A stretch of DNA of 64,000 bases. Origin: Haliotis asinina. Taxonomy: Eukaryota > Mollusca > Gastropoda > Lepetellida > Haliotidae. The notes below the pieces were generated by a model, which saw only the letters and a list, made by a program, of their open reading frames with translations, did not search any database and had not been told where the DNA came from. The number at the start of each line of letters is the position of its first letter. Position 1 is the first letter of the stretch. This document shows, one piece after another, positions 36,661 to 50,530 of the stretch. Position numbers and translations under genes: made by a program. The DNA is taken from the NCBI RefSeq assembly GCF_037392515.1, contig NC_090283.1, positions 38,518,249 to 38,582,248 on the forward strand, read 5' to 3'.

Positions 36661-36905
36661 ATCTGAGGGTATATCTTGATTCGCCACTGATGACAACTCG
36701 ATTCCCCTCTGCCTGAGACCATCGGAGGTGTCGTCGGACCCACTGCAAAAGCTGACGTCGATGAAATGGCGTCAAAATGATTCCAGTGTGGTCGTCGAAC
36801 ACGAGGGTGAGCTGTCGGTTTCAGATGTGTTGTGCCGACGATCGACCACTAAGCAGCCCATTTCTTGTTCCTGTAGCTAAGGTTGGGTATTGCCACAATT
36901 TGCAC
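36661..36905 (-). pseudogene. Tc1-type DDE relic, truncated (block B)
   Basis: Counterpart of the 5' part of the minus-strand relic at 20530-21130. The C-terminal portion with the DWP..SPDLN block is deleted here. Confidence 0.7.
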
Positions 36906-37076
36906 ATTCCGATATATTGTCATATGTGTTGGCATGTGGAAGTGTAACAAATGGTTTAAGGTAATTAAAGTACTGTTTCCTTTCTTTCGAAACAATGCCA
37001 TGCAGTGGCCACTGCAAGGAGTCAGATGTGATGGTACTGAAAATGCTCCCAAACTCACTCTGAAGATTTGAACGCG

Positions 37077-37090
37077 AGAATATTCTTCCG
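37077..37090. other. Empty site of the block A Tc1 insertion
   Basis: 'gagaatattcttcc' is uninterrupted here, where block A carries the transposon between 'gagaatata' and 'tacttccgc'. It confirms the TA target and element ends. Confidence 0.9.
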
Positions 37091-37810
37091 CAGAGGCGTC
37101 CGTCAATTTGGTTTCTTTAATCTACGACGACTGTCAGTAACAATCTATCTTTTCATTTATATGGTTTAAAAGTCACACGAGTACAATTATATGACCGAAA
37201 AACATTCTAAAAACTATTGACTTGTAATAGCATACAGGAAATACAAACGTTCTCGGTATTTTTTATGACATCACGAAAATTACGCACCGGGTGAACAGTT
37301 TCAGGAAAAGTGTACCGCAATATATCGTATTGTGAAGTTGAAATTGCAATATACCCGTTAACTGGTATATTACCACCTACCCCTGCACGTAGCCGTCAAA
37401 ACCAACTTTTACAAAAATGACGTAAAACAATTTGACGACCCTACACCTGTGACATTACACGTGCTCGACCTGACCTTGGCCGATCAGCAGTGGTGCCTGT
37501 TTGTTGCAGTTTGTTCACTCACTAGGCAACTTGTTTAATGTCTTTATATCTGAATATGTCTTTGATGTTCTGTCCAGAGATCATCCGCCAATGGTTTCAC
37601 ATTTTCCTGTACTAGCATTCGTACATTCAGTTTTGGTAAGATAAAATACGGCAACAGATGAAGTACCTTAGGTATCTGTAAAAAGGGACTTATTTAAGAA
37701 GCATGCCCATAAAAAACTGAAAGGACGAACAGCAGTAAAGACAAGGGGGAACATATTTGTTGAGAATAGTGAGCAGAATAAATCACAGCGTACAACCTTC
37801 TTCAAAATAG

Positions 37811-37930
37811 AGGAGCGGTGTAGCCCTATGGGTAAATCATCGGCGGAGACCCGGGTTTGAATCCCCACATGGACACAATGTGTGACGCCCATTTCTGGTG
37901 TTCCCTGATATTGCTGGAATATTGATAAAA
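37811..37930 (+). mobile_element. tRNA-derived SINE (block B)
   Basis: Counterpart of 23667-23790, with an intact 'gggtttgaatcccc' B-box-like segment. Confidence 0.8.
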
Positions 37931-38999
37931 TCACGAAATTGATTCGATATTGTTTCCATTCAAATGGCACTTTAATTTTGTGAAAACACTACACGGAGTC
38001 AATATGTTGGATGGAAATACTGGGAGAACATCAACAGAAAATATTCAGCTGTGGAAACCATGCATAAAGTTATTCAAATAGGACATGGAACTGTGCTGAT
38101 ATCTTAATAATAAAATGCACCATGTCATGATGTCAAAATACTATAACACAATATGTGCTGACACCATAGAAGCAAATCATAATGTCCTGATGTCACTGCT
38201 GCCTCCTTCAGTCCCCGGCCAGAGAGGATGATCTTGGTGATGTCATGGAAGCCTCCGGTAGCGTAGGCACAGAATGCAGAGTCAGACAGAGGGTGGCCCG
38301 ACCAGTTCAAGTGATTGGTGTGATTGCCTGGATTTCACATGTTCATACTGAAGGATTTTTTTGTGTTCACTAATATTTCGCATTCGATAAAATGAACACC
38401 TGCAGTGTTGCAATGATTACAAGAAGACACATACTTTTCAAAAATGTAGGGGAACTGTACTTTCATTGTACGATTTTCAAAAGTGGGAGATTTGTTGGAC
38501 TGAATCAATTTGGATAGATTAATAATGGATGTCTTGTGAACTGTGACTGATTTTCAGTCAGTATTGTGTGAATGAACCCTAAAAACCCTGACCCAGCACA
38601 GATGCAAGAAAAATATCGGAAGAAATTATCTACAGTGATTTATCGACCTTCCTGAAAAACGTCAACCTTCAAGATGACACCCCATGCACATGTCGAAGTC
38701 TGAAGCATTGTGCACGTGCTTGCCATGCATTGTGTTTGCATGTGGTGATAACGTGAGATGAGATGATGCTGCATACACAAGGTCAACGTCATTGTAACGT
38801 TCCTCAATGGGTTTTCTTTCTACCAGACTTCAGTGTCCAGGTTCCCCTGCTTTTATGAAGAGTATATGATAATTTGTAGCACACACCTGGAAACACATAT
38901 CCATTAGATGCTAACATACACCTACTCCTTATGGCCTCAGAAACATATCCCCATCAGATGCTAACATACAGCTACACCTCATGATACCCAGAAACATTA
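37931..38999. other. No gene recognised
   Basis: Counterpart of 23791-24930, including the unassigned minus-strand exon-like stretch at 38190-38330. Confidence 0.5.
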
Positions 39000-39440
39000 C
39001 AGGCAGAGATGTGAAGTATACATGTGTCGTGGATCTGTTGTACATTACAAAAGTAAACGTGTGTCGCGTTCTTACTGTGCATTACATATAGAAATGTAGA
39101 GTAAATATGCGTCATGGATCTACTGCACACTGTAGACAGAGATCAAAGGAAATTGTGTCATGGATCTACTGTACCCTATAGACATGGATCTAAGGAAACA
39201 TATTTTATGGATCTATTATACACTGTAGACAAAGATCTAAGGAAAAGAGTCTCATGAATTTATTGTACATCATAGGGAGAGAGAAATCTAATGAAAACAT
39301 GTATCATGGATCTGTCGTGCACTGTAGAGAGAGTGTTAAGGAAAATATATTCATGGTTGTATTGTACACTTTAGACAGAGATCTGAAGTAAGTAAGCGTC
39401 ATAGATCTTTTGTAAGCAGTTTAGAGAGAACATAAATCAC
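39000..39440. repeat. Diverged ~60-bp minisatellite (block B)
   Basis: Counterpart of 24931-25440 with a shorter purine run ('gggagagagaaatct' rather than the longer GA tract of A). Confidence 0.7.
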
Positions 39441-39929
39441 TGATGTATTATACACCTTCAATAGAAGACTATGGCTCAAAACTTCCCGATGTGATGTCAA
39501 ATTTTATCTCATTTACACAGATGAGAACTTTACAAGAACACGTGTCATGAATCTATTGCCCATTGTAGATAGATATTAAAGGAAAGCAAGGCTTTTACAC
39601 TGTACACTTAATACCAATTGCTAACGACAACATGTCATGGAATTACTTCTCATACCAGACAGAGATTTAAGGAAAATGTATGCCATGAATCTTTGCACAC
39701 TGTCAATAAAATTAAAAAAAACCCCATTTTTTCAGCACACGTTTAGACATTTGTGTATGAAAGGAAATTATGCAATAGACTTTGTACTTAGATAAAGGAA
39801 ATCACAGTGGGCATTTCGGGTTAGAATAGATAGACCTTTCCACATAACATCACTTTACAGATTTAATATACACTGCTTCTATAATTCGCAGTGTACAGAC
39901 AACACATTGATCTACCATGATATTGCTGC

Positions 39930-40510
39930 ATGTGATACTGCTAAATGTAGATCTCAGTTTCACGAAAAATACATGGACCAGTCATCGCAGAGCTGTGACA
40001 GTGCTAAATGCAGATCTCAGCGTAATGGACAACACATGGACCCGTGATGATACAACTGTGATACAACTAGATGTAGGTCTCGGTGTAACTGACAACACAT
40101 AGATCCATTATGATACAACTGTTATTCTGCTGAATGTAGATCTCAGTGTAACGGACAACACATGGACCAGTGATCATACAGCTGTAACACAGCTAAATGT
40201 AGATCTCACGTAGTGTAACGTAGTGTAATACATGGTCCCGTCACGACACAGCTGTAATACAGTTAAATGTAGGTCTCAGGGTAATGGATAACACGACCCC
40301 CAGTCATCACACAGCTGTACGTGTAACGGGCAACACATGGACCAGTTATGATGCAGCTGTAATACAGCTGAATGTAGATCTCAGTGTCACATTTAAGACA
40401 TGGACCCGTCATTACACAGCTGTAATACAGCTCAGCGTATATCTCAGTTCAATGGACAACACATACACCAGTCATGATACAATTGTGATACTGCTAAATG
40501 TACATCTCAG
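39930..40510. repeat. 63-bp minisatellite (block B)
   Basis: Counterpart of 25780-26370, with diverged units only. Confidence 0.8.
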
Positions 40511-41254
40511 TGTAACACACTCTACAGCATTGTTTCCTACCTGTACGCAGTGCTATGTGTAATGTGAGAGACGTTTTAACAGTCCGACTGTTGTACAACG
40601 TGCCTTTGACCTGTGACCCGGAAATGACATAATAACAAGGAAGCCAAACCTCCAGGTAAGTGGGCCCTGCATCATCTGAGTAAGTTGTCTTGATAGAGAT
40701 GGTTTAACTTGTAAGTGTGAGAAGTACGTACGAGGACATGGTACAGCATATATACAAATTGGTTATTGTTTAAGTTTCCACAATCAAACTTCGAGGAAGC
40801 ATTTAAACCTTATACTTTCACGCCTACTTCGGACCCATTTACTTACTGAGTGTTCACAATACGAACATATCAAACTTTCAAAACAAGAATAACAATGCTT
40901 AACTGAGTGAGAGTGCAACATGACATCAACTAGCACATATTATGTTTAGGCAGATTCCATATCTTTAAAGATCAACCAGGAATATACTTGTCATGACGAG
41001 ACCTCAGTCGACCTTGAAATATACAGAGCTATCTATAAGAATTCTTGAAGGTGGGCGTTACTATAACCATGTACCCGACATGTAGGACAGGCTATGCTTA
41101 GAGGTCTATCTATGCTAGAAATCAGTGAGAGAAACAAACGTTAAGCGACGGTCTGTAGTTGAGTATAGAAATCAACAAACGGGTGTTGTTAGTGGTGAAA
41201 GTGGTGTGTCAGGAAGAGAAAGGCCGAGATAATTCCATGCTGTTCATAGCCTCG

Positions 41255-41320
41255 TGTGTAGTAGAAGTAGTAGTAGTAGTAGTAGTGGTAGTAGTAGTAG
41301 TAGTGGTAGTAGTAGTAGGG
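41255..41320. repeat. (AGT)n microsatellite
   Basis: 'agtagtagtagtagtagt' runs with 'ggt' interruptions. The equivalent place in block A has a short 'gtagtagcggtagt' next to the G-quadruplex motif. Confidence 0.95.
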
Positions 41321-41920
41321 GTGGGGGGATAACTAGTGTGTGGGATTTAATCAAAATCAGTGAAAGGAGAAGGAGACGCGGCAGACATATAATTTGTGCT
41401 ATTTGGTTACACTCGGAGTGGGAAACGCAAGTAGAAAGAGTAGTGTATGGTGGGGTTGAGCGTATAGAGACAGATAATGGTGGATAAATTAGTCAGGAAG
41501 TACTAATTTAGAGTGTACGTTACGCAGGTAGTGTAAGTACTGCATAATAGATTAAAACAAATAGGACATACGGGTAGGTCAGTTATTTAGGAAGATGAGG
41601 GTGTGCGAGACGCAGATCGAGTAAGTCGTGTATGGTGGGGTAAAACAATCAGGAGACAGGATTATGTATTTTGGCAACTCTTGGTGTGGGAGACGTAGGT
41701 AAGGTAAGTAGAGCCTAGTGGGTTAGAACAAACGGAATCAGATTCGGGTGGATAAGTGATTTAGGAAACTCAGGGTGTGGAAGAAATAGGAGATACGGGT
41801 GGATAGATTAGTTAGGAAGCTCAGGGTGTGAGAGGCGCTGATGGGGTAAGTTTTGTATGGTTTGGGGCAGAATAAGGAGAGTTGGGAGGATAGCGGACAT
41901 TCGACATATCATTAAATAGT

Positions 41921-42734
41921 TCACTTTGAACTGGCAATGTTTAGTAGCGTGGCAGAATTTTCTACAATTAAGATGACTCTCCTGTTTTTATTACAAGGAA
42001 GCCAAACCTCCACATAGGTGTGTTCTGCTTTGTCTCGACAAATGTGAGTAAAGCTGAAATATCCTAAAAACAAAACTCAAATAAGTACATACGCAAGCGT
42101 AGTGGATCAGATGATACCTACGTTGACCATGAGTGAAGTTTTCACAATCGAACGAAAAGCAAACACCTAAACCTTATTTTATCGTCACTTCAGAATTCAT
42201 TCGTTCTACCCTTTTTGTGCTTAAACACAAGTTCATCTTGCATCGTTAGAGCTAAGAAATATGCAAACTGACACATAGCATAGTCCAGCAGAATGCGTTT
42301 CTTCAGGGAGATCAACCAGGAACATATTATTTGTGACGTGACTGCAGTCTGCCTTGAAGTGTGCACTGTCGTCGATTGCTGTGCACAAACGAGGCGTTGT
42401 CGATATGTAGGACTGGCTATTGTAAAGAGTTAATTATACTTGGGATCACTGAGACAGGCCTATGCATTCGGGGACTGGATATTCAGGTGTGTATATCACT
42501 TGAAGGTCGCTCAGGGTGTGGGAGACGCAGATCAAGTAGACGTGTGTTATGCAGTTTATGAAGTAGGTGAAGTGAGTGAAGTACAAGCGACATGAGATCT
42601 TGTGTCTCTTTTTATCTCTCCATCCGTCCCTCTCCTCGTGGCCCTGTTGAGATACAAATCTCTCCCTTCTATAACCCATCTTTCTCTCATTCAGGCACGC
42701 GCTTCTCCACCTATAATCCCAACACAAACAAAGT
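41921..42734. other. Spacer between blocks B and C
   Basis: Part repeats the 40600-41200 region in degraded form ('attacaaggaagccaaacctc', 'gagatcaaccaggaa'). The remainder to the minisatellite is unassigned. No gene recognised. Confidence 0.45.
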
Positions 42735-45700
42735 CACTCCTGCCTGTATCCACTTCACCTCCCATTAAACACTTATCACATCTACCTGCAAACGTATTTT
42801 CCCACTACACGTCGGCAACATCTACCCGTAGCCACCCGTCCTCCCAATGCACACCTTACCTGTGTTACCTCTCCTCCAATTACACAGCTGTCACTCCTAC
42901 CAGTATCCAGCTCTCCTCCCAGAACACACCTGTCACATATCTACATCTCCTCTCACTGCATACCTGTCAGTTCTACCTTTATATACCTCTCCTCCAACTA
43001 TAACACCTCTCACTCTACCTGTATCTACCTCTAACCCCACTGCACCCCGTCACTTCTGCTTTTACATACCTCTCCTCTAAATACACACCTGTCACTTCTA
43101 CCTGAATCTACCTCTCTTCCCACTGCATACCTGTCACTTCTACCTGTATCTACTCTTTCTGCCACTACACACCTCTCACTCCTACCTGTATCCAGCTCTC
43201 CTCCCACTACACACCTGTCACATATCTACCTCTCCTCCCACTGCATACCTGTCACTCCTACCTTTATAAACCTCTCCTCCCACAACACACCTGTCACTCC
43301 TACCTTTATATACCTCTCATTTCACTATAACACCTCTAACTTCTAGCTGTATTGTAACTCTCTTCCAACTACACACCTGTCACTTCTACCTGTATCTACC
43401 TCTCCTCCCACTGCATACCTGTCACTTCTACCTCCATCTACTGTTCCTGCCACTACACACTTGTCACTCCTACCTCTATCCAGCTCTATTTCCACTACAC
43501 ACCTGTCACATATCTACCTCTCCTCCCACTGCATACCTGTCACTTCTATGTTTATATACCTCTCCTCAAACTATAACATCACTCACTTCTATCTGTATCT
43601 ACCTCTCTTCCCATTCCAACCTGTCACGTCTGCTTTTATAGACCTCTCCTTCAACTACACACCTGTCACTTCTACCTGTATCTACCTCTCCTCCCACCGC
43701 ATACATGTCACTTCTACCTCCATCTACTGTTTTTGCCACTACACACCTGTCACTCCTACCTGTATCCAGATATACTCCCACTACACATCTGTCACATATC
43801 TACCTCTCCTAACACTGCATACCTGTCAATTCTACTTTTATATACCTCTCCTCCCACTATAACACCTCTCACTCCTACCTGTATCTACATCTCCTCCCAC
43901 TGTACCCCGTCAGTTCTACTTTTATATACCTCACCTCCCACTGCACACCTGTCACTTCTAACTGCATCTACTGTTCCTGCCACTACACACCTCTCACTCC
44001 TACCTGTATAGAGCTCTCCTTCCACTATAACACCTCTCACTTCTACCTGTATCTACCTCTCCTCCCACTACATACCTGTCACTTCTACGATCATCTACTC
44101 ATCCATCCACTACACACCTCTCACTCCTACCTGTATCCATCTCTCTTCCCACTACACACCTGTCACATATCCACCTTTCCTCCAACTGCATACCTGTCAC
44201 TCCTACCTATATATACCTCTCCTCCAACTACACACCTGTCACTTCTATCTGTATCTCCCTATCCTCCCACTGTATACCTGTCACTTTTACCTGCATCTAC
44301 TGTTCCTGCCACTACAGACCTGTCACTCCTACCTGTATCCAGCTCTCCTACCACTACACACCTGTCACATAACTACCTCTCCTCCCACTGCATACCTCTC
44401 ACTCCTACCTTTATATACCTCTAATTCCACTATAACACCATTCACTTCTACATCTATCTACATCAACTCCCACTGCACCCCTGTCAATTCTGCTTTTATA
44501 TACCTCTTCCATCTACACACCTGTCACTTCTACCTGTATCTACATCTCCTCAAACCGCATACCTGTCACTTCCACTTCCATCTACTGTTTCTGCCACTAC
44601 ACACCTGTCACTCCTACCTGTATCCAGCTTTCCTCACACTACACACCTATCACATATCTACCTCTCACTCCTATTACACACCTGTCACTTGAACCTTTAT
44701 ACACCTCTCCTCCCACTATAACATCACTCACTTCTATCTGTATCTACATCTCCTCCCACCGCATACCTGTCACTTCCACTTCCATCTACTGTTTCTGCCA
44801 CTACACACCTGTCACTCCTACCTGTATCCAGCTCTCCCCCCACTACACACCTGCCATATATCTACCTCTCCTCCCACTGCATACCTGTCACTCCTACCTT
44901 TATATAAATCTCCTACAATTACACACCTGTCACTTCTACCTTTATATACCTCTCCTCCCACTATAACACCTCTCACTTCTACCTGTATCTTTCTCTCCTC
45001 CCACTGCACACCTGTCACTTCTGCTTTTATATACCTCTTCCAACTACACACCTGTCATTTCTACCTCTATCTACCTCTCCTCCCACTGCATACCTGTCAC
45101 TTTTACCCGCATCTACTGTTCCTGCCACAACACACCTGTCACTCCTACCTTTATCCAGCTCTCCACCCACAATAACACCTCTCACTTCTATTTGTATCTA
45201 CCTCTCCTCCCACTGGACACCTGTCACTTCTGATTGTATATACCTCTCCTACAACTACACACCAATCACTTCTACCTATATCTACCTCTCTTCCCACTGC
45301 ATACGTGTCACTCCTACCTTTATATACCTCTCATCCAAACGAAACACCTGTCACCTCTACCTCTATCTATCTCTAGTCAAACTGCATACCTGTCACTTCT
45401 ACCTGCATCTACTGTTTCTGCCACTACACATCTGCCACATATATCTACCTCTCCTCCCACTGCATACCTGTCACTTCTACCTTTATATACCTCTCCTGCA
45501 ACTACACACCTGTCACTTCTACATGTATCTCCCTCTCCTCCCACCGGATACCTGTCACTTTTACCCGCATCTACTGTTCCTGCCACTACACACCTGTCAC
45601 TCCTACCTTTATCCAGCTCTCCACCCACTATAACACATCTCACTTCTACTTGTATCTACCTCTTCTCAAACTGCATACCTGTCACTTTTACCTGCATCTA

Positions 45701-48700
45701 CTGTTTCTACCACTACACACCTGTCACTTCTACGTGTATCCAGCTGTCCTCCCACTACACACCTATCACATATCTACCTCTTCTCCCACTGCATACCTGC
45801 CACTCCTACCTTTATATACCTCTCCTCCAACTACACACCCGTCACTTCTACTTTTATATACCTCTCCTAAAACTACACACCAGTCACTTCCACGTGTATC
45901 TAAATCTCCTCCCACTGCACCCCTGTCACTTCTGCTTTTATATACCTCTCCTCCAATTAGACAAATATAATTTCTACCTGTATCTACCTCTCCTCCTACT
46001 GCAAACCTGTCACTTCTACCTGTTTCCAGCTCTCCTCCCACTACACACCTGTCACATATCTACCTCTCCTACCACTGCATACGTGTCACTCCTACCTTTA
46101 TATACCTCTCCTCCAACTACACACCCGTCACTTCTACTTTTATACACCTCTCCTACAACTACACACCAGTCACTTCCACCTGTATCTAAATCTCCTCCCA
46201 CTGCACCCCTGTCACTGCTACCTTTATATACCTCTCCTGCAACTAAACACCTGTCACTTCTACCTCTATCTAAGTCTAGTCCCACTGGATACCTGTCACT
46301 TCTACCTGCATCTACTGTTTCTGCCACTACACATCTGCCACATATATCTACCTCTCCTCCCAATGCATACCTGTCACTCCTACCTTTATATACCTCTCCT
46401 CCAACTACACACCTGTCTCTTCTACCTGTATCTCCCTCACCTCCCACTGCATACCTGTCACTTTTACCTGCATCTACTGTTCCTGCCACTACACACCTGT
46501 CACTCCTACCTGTATCCAGCTCTCCTCCCACTACACACCTGTCACATGTCTACCTCTCTTCCCACTGCATACCTGTCACTAGTACCTTTATATACCTCTC
46601 CTCCAACTATACACCTGTCACTTCTACCTGTATCTACCTCTAGTCCCACTGTATACCTATCACTTCTACCTGTATCTTCCTCTAGTCCCACTGTACCCCG
46701 TGACTTCTACTTTTACATACCTCTCATCCAACTACACAGTTGTCACTTCTATCTGTATCTACCTCTCCTCCCACTACACACCTGTCACTTCTGGTTTTAT
46801 ATACCTCTTCCAACTACACACCTATCATTTCTACCTGTATCTACCTCTACTCCCACTGCATATCTGTCACTTCTACCTCCATCTACTGTTCCTGGAACTA
46901 CAAACCTGTCACTTCTACCTCTTACCAGCTCTCCTCCCACTATAACACCACTCACTTCTACCTGTATCTACCTCTCCTCCCACTGCACACCTGTCACTTC
47001 TACCTGTACCCAGCTCTCATCCCACCTTTTACTTCTGATTTTATACAACTCTAATCCAACTACACACCTATCACTTCTACCTATATCTACTTCTCCTCCC
47101 ACTACACACCATACCTGCCACTCCTCCCTTTATATACCTCTCCTCCAACTTTAACACCTTTCACTCCTACCTGTATCTAAATCTCCTCCCACTGTACCCC
47201 GTCACTTCTGCTTTTATATACCTCTTCCAACTACACACCTGTCACTTCTACCTGTTTGTAAATCTCCTCCCACTGCACATCTGTCACTTTGACCTCCATT
47301 TACTGTTCCTGTCACTACACACCTGTCACATCTACCTGTATCCAGCTCTCCACCCACTATAACGCCCCTCACTTCTACCTGTATCTACCTCTCCTCCCAC
47401 TGCTTGTCTGTCACTTCTACCTGCAGCTACTGTTAATGCCACATGACACCTGTCACTCCTACCTGTATCCAGCTCTCCTCCCACTACACACCTGTCACAT
47501 ATCTACCTCTCTTCCCACTGCATACCTGTCACTTCTACCTTTATATACCTCTCCTACAACTAAACACCTGTCACTTCTGCCTCTATCTACCTCTAGTCCC
47601 ACTGCATACCTGTCACTTCTACCTGCATCTACTGTACCTGCCACTACACATCTGTCAGATATCTACCTCTCCTCCCATTGCATACCTGTCCTTCCTATTT
47701 TCATAAACCTCTCCTGCAACTACACAGCTGTCACTTCTACCTGTATCTACCTCTTCTCAAACTGCATACCTGTCACTTTTACCTCCATCTACTGTTTCTG
47801 CCACTACACACCTGTCACTCCTACCTGTATCCAGCTGTCCTACCAGTACACACCTATCACATATCTACCTCTCCTCCCACTGCATACCTGCCACTACTAA
47901 CTTTATATACCTCTCCTACAACTCCATACCTGTCACTTCTACCTGTATCTACTCATCCATCCACTAAACACCTCTCACTCTTACCTGTTTCCTGCTTTCC
48001 TCCCATTACACACCTGCCACATATCTACCTTTCCTCCCACTGCATACCTCTCACTCCTACCTTTATATACCTATCCTCCAACTATAACACCATTCACTTC
48101 TACCTGTATCTTCGTCTCCTCCCGCTGCACACCTGTCACTTCTACCTGCATCTACTGTTCCTGCCACTACACACCTCTCACTCCTACCTGTTTCCAGCTC
48201 TCCTCCCATTACACACCTGTCACATATCTACCTTTCCGCCCACTGCATACCTCTCACTCCTACCTTTATATACCTCTCCTCCCACTATATCACCATTCAC
48301 TTCTACTTGTATCTACCTCTCCTCCAACTACACACCTATCATTTTTACCTATATCTACCTCTCCTCACACTGCATACCTGTCACTTCTACCTGTTTCCAG
48401 CTCTCCTCCCACCACACACCTGTCACACATCTACCTCTCCTACTACTGCATAGCTGTCACTTCTACCTTTATATACCTCTCCTACAACTAAACACCTGTC
48501 ACTTCTACCTTTATATACCTCTCCTTCAACTATAACACCTCTCAATCCTACCTGTATCTACCTCTCCTCCCACTGTACCCCGTCACGTCTGCTTTTATAT
48601 ACCTCTTCCAACTTCACACCTGTCATTTCTACCTGTATCTAAACCTCCTGCACTAAACCTCCTCCCACTGCACATCTGTCACTTCTACCTCCATCTACTG

Positions 48701-50092
48701 TTTCTGCCTCTACACACCTGTCACTCCTACCTGTATCCAGCTCTCCCCCCACTATAACACCTCTCACTTCTACTTGTATCTACCTCTCCTCCCACTGGAT
48801 ACCTGTCACTTCTACCTTCATCTACTCTTCCTGCCACTACACACCTGTCACTCCAACCTGTATCCAGCTCTCCTCCAACTACACACCTGTCACATATCTA
48901 CCTCTCTTCCCACTGTATACCTGTCACTAGTACCTTTATACACCTCTCCTTCCACTGTAAGACCATTCATTTCTACCTGTATCTACTTCAACTCCCACTG
49001 CATTCCTGTCACTTCTACCTGCATCTACCTCCAGTCCCACTGGATACCTGTCACTTCTACCTGCATCTACTGTACCGGCCACTACACATCTGTCACATAT
49101 CTACCTCTCCTCCCACTGCGTACCTGTCACTCCTACCTTTATATACCTCTCCTACAACTACACACCTGTCACTTCTACCTGTATCTACCTCTTCTCAAAC
49201 TGCATACCAGTCACTTTTACCTCCATCTAGAGTTTCTGCCACTACACTCCTGTCACTCCTAGCTGTATCCAGCTCTCCACCCAGTACACACCTATCACAT
49301 ATCTACCTCTCCTCCCACTGCATACCTGCCACTACTAACTTTATATACCTCTCCTACAACTGCATACCTGTCACTTCTCCCTTTATATACCTCTCCTCCC
49401 ACTATAACATCACTCTCTTCTACCTGTTTCTACCTCTTCTCCCATTGCATACCTGTCACTTTTACCTGCATCTACTCTTCCTGCCACTTCACAATTGTCA
49501 CTCCTACCTGTACCAAGCTCTCCTCCCACTACACACCTGTCACCTATCCAGATCTCTTCCCACTGCATACCTGTCACTAGTACCTTTATATACTTATCCT
49601 CCAACTACACAGTTGTCACTTCTACCTGTATCTACCTCTCCTCCCACTGTACCCCGTCACTTCTACTTTTATATACCTCTCCTCCAGCTACACACCTGTC
49701 ACTTCTACTTGTATCTAAGTCTCCTCCCACTGCACACCTGTCACTTCTGCTTTTATATACCTCTCCTCCAACTACACACCTGTCACATATCTACCTCTCC
49801 TCCCACTGCTTACTTGTCACTCCTACCTTTATATACCTCTCCTCCCACTGCATACCTGTCACTTCTACCTGCATCTACTCTTCCTGCCACTACACACCTG
49901 TCACTCCTACCTGTATCCAGCTCTCCTCCCACTACACACCTGTCACATATCTACCTCTCCTCTTACTGCATAGCTGTCACTCCTACCTTTATATACCTCT
50001 CCTCCAACTACACACCTGTCACTTCTACCTGTATCCACCTCTCCTCTCACTACACACCTGTCACTCCTACCTGTATCCACCTTTCTTACTAC
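42735..50092. repeat. 42-bp minisatellite array, copy C (~175 units)
   Basis: About 7.36 kb of the same 42-bp family, with higher-order structure: blocks of roughly five to seven units recur, each with a short unit 'cacatatctacctctcc', a 'tttatatacctctcc' unit and a 'catctactgttcctgcc' unit. Open frames of up to 469 codons are by-products of the 14-codon period and have no start or domain support. The array ends about 440 bp before the start of TRIM copy C. Confidence 0.97.
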
Positions 50093-50530
50093 ATAAACGT
50101 CCTTCTTATCTGTAATTCCCTCTCCTGTTTCACCCTTCTTTCTGTCACCGTTCCCATTACCTGCACACCCTGCAATTACCCACCCTCCCTCTTATCGAGA
50201 CCCGACCCATGACCAATTTCTCTCCCTGATGTATGCCCTTTTAATATCTGTATTCAAAGAGTAACATATTGTCTGAGATATTTTTTTCATAATTCACTGT
50301 TGTTTTTGGAAGTAGTCACAAATAGTGGTCAATCGTTATAATGTGATACAATGGGATTGGCTTTGTTTGAATTCATTTTTTCTTTTTCTGTTGAAGCGGA
50401 ATTAGAGAGCAGGTATTTCGAAGAGTCAGTGTACCATTCTTGATAATCCCTTCCTATTATTGAATTGAAGATATGTTGTAGACTGCACTATTTTTAGTGG
50501 AATAGAGACAGTGACATTTTCCTTTTCAGA

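Larger units (their letters stand above)
27976..41920. repeat. Segmental duplication block B
   Basis: Paralogue of block A in the same orientation, lacking the Tc1 insertion and about 1.1 kb near the Tc1 DDE relic, but keeping the exon 4 region that A has lost. Confidence 0.93.

Noticed and set aside
42361..42727. Small frames in the spacer before array C
   Set aside because: No domain or conservation; the region is degraded duplicate sequence.
45234..46643. 469-codon Ser/Thr/Pro-rich frame, mucin-like
   Set aside because: It is a conceptual reading of the 42-bp minisatellite. Similar frames occur in other frames and on the other strand.
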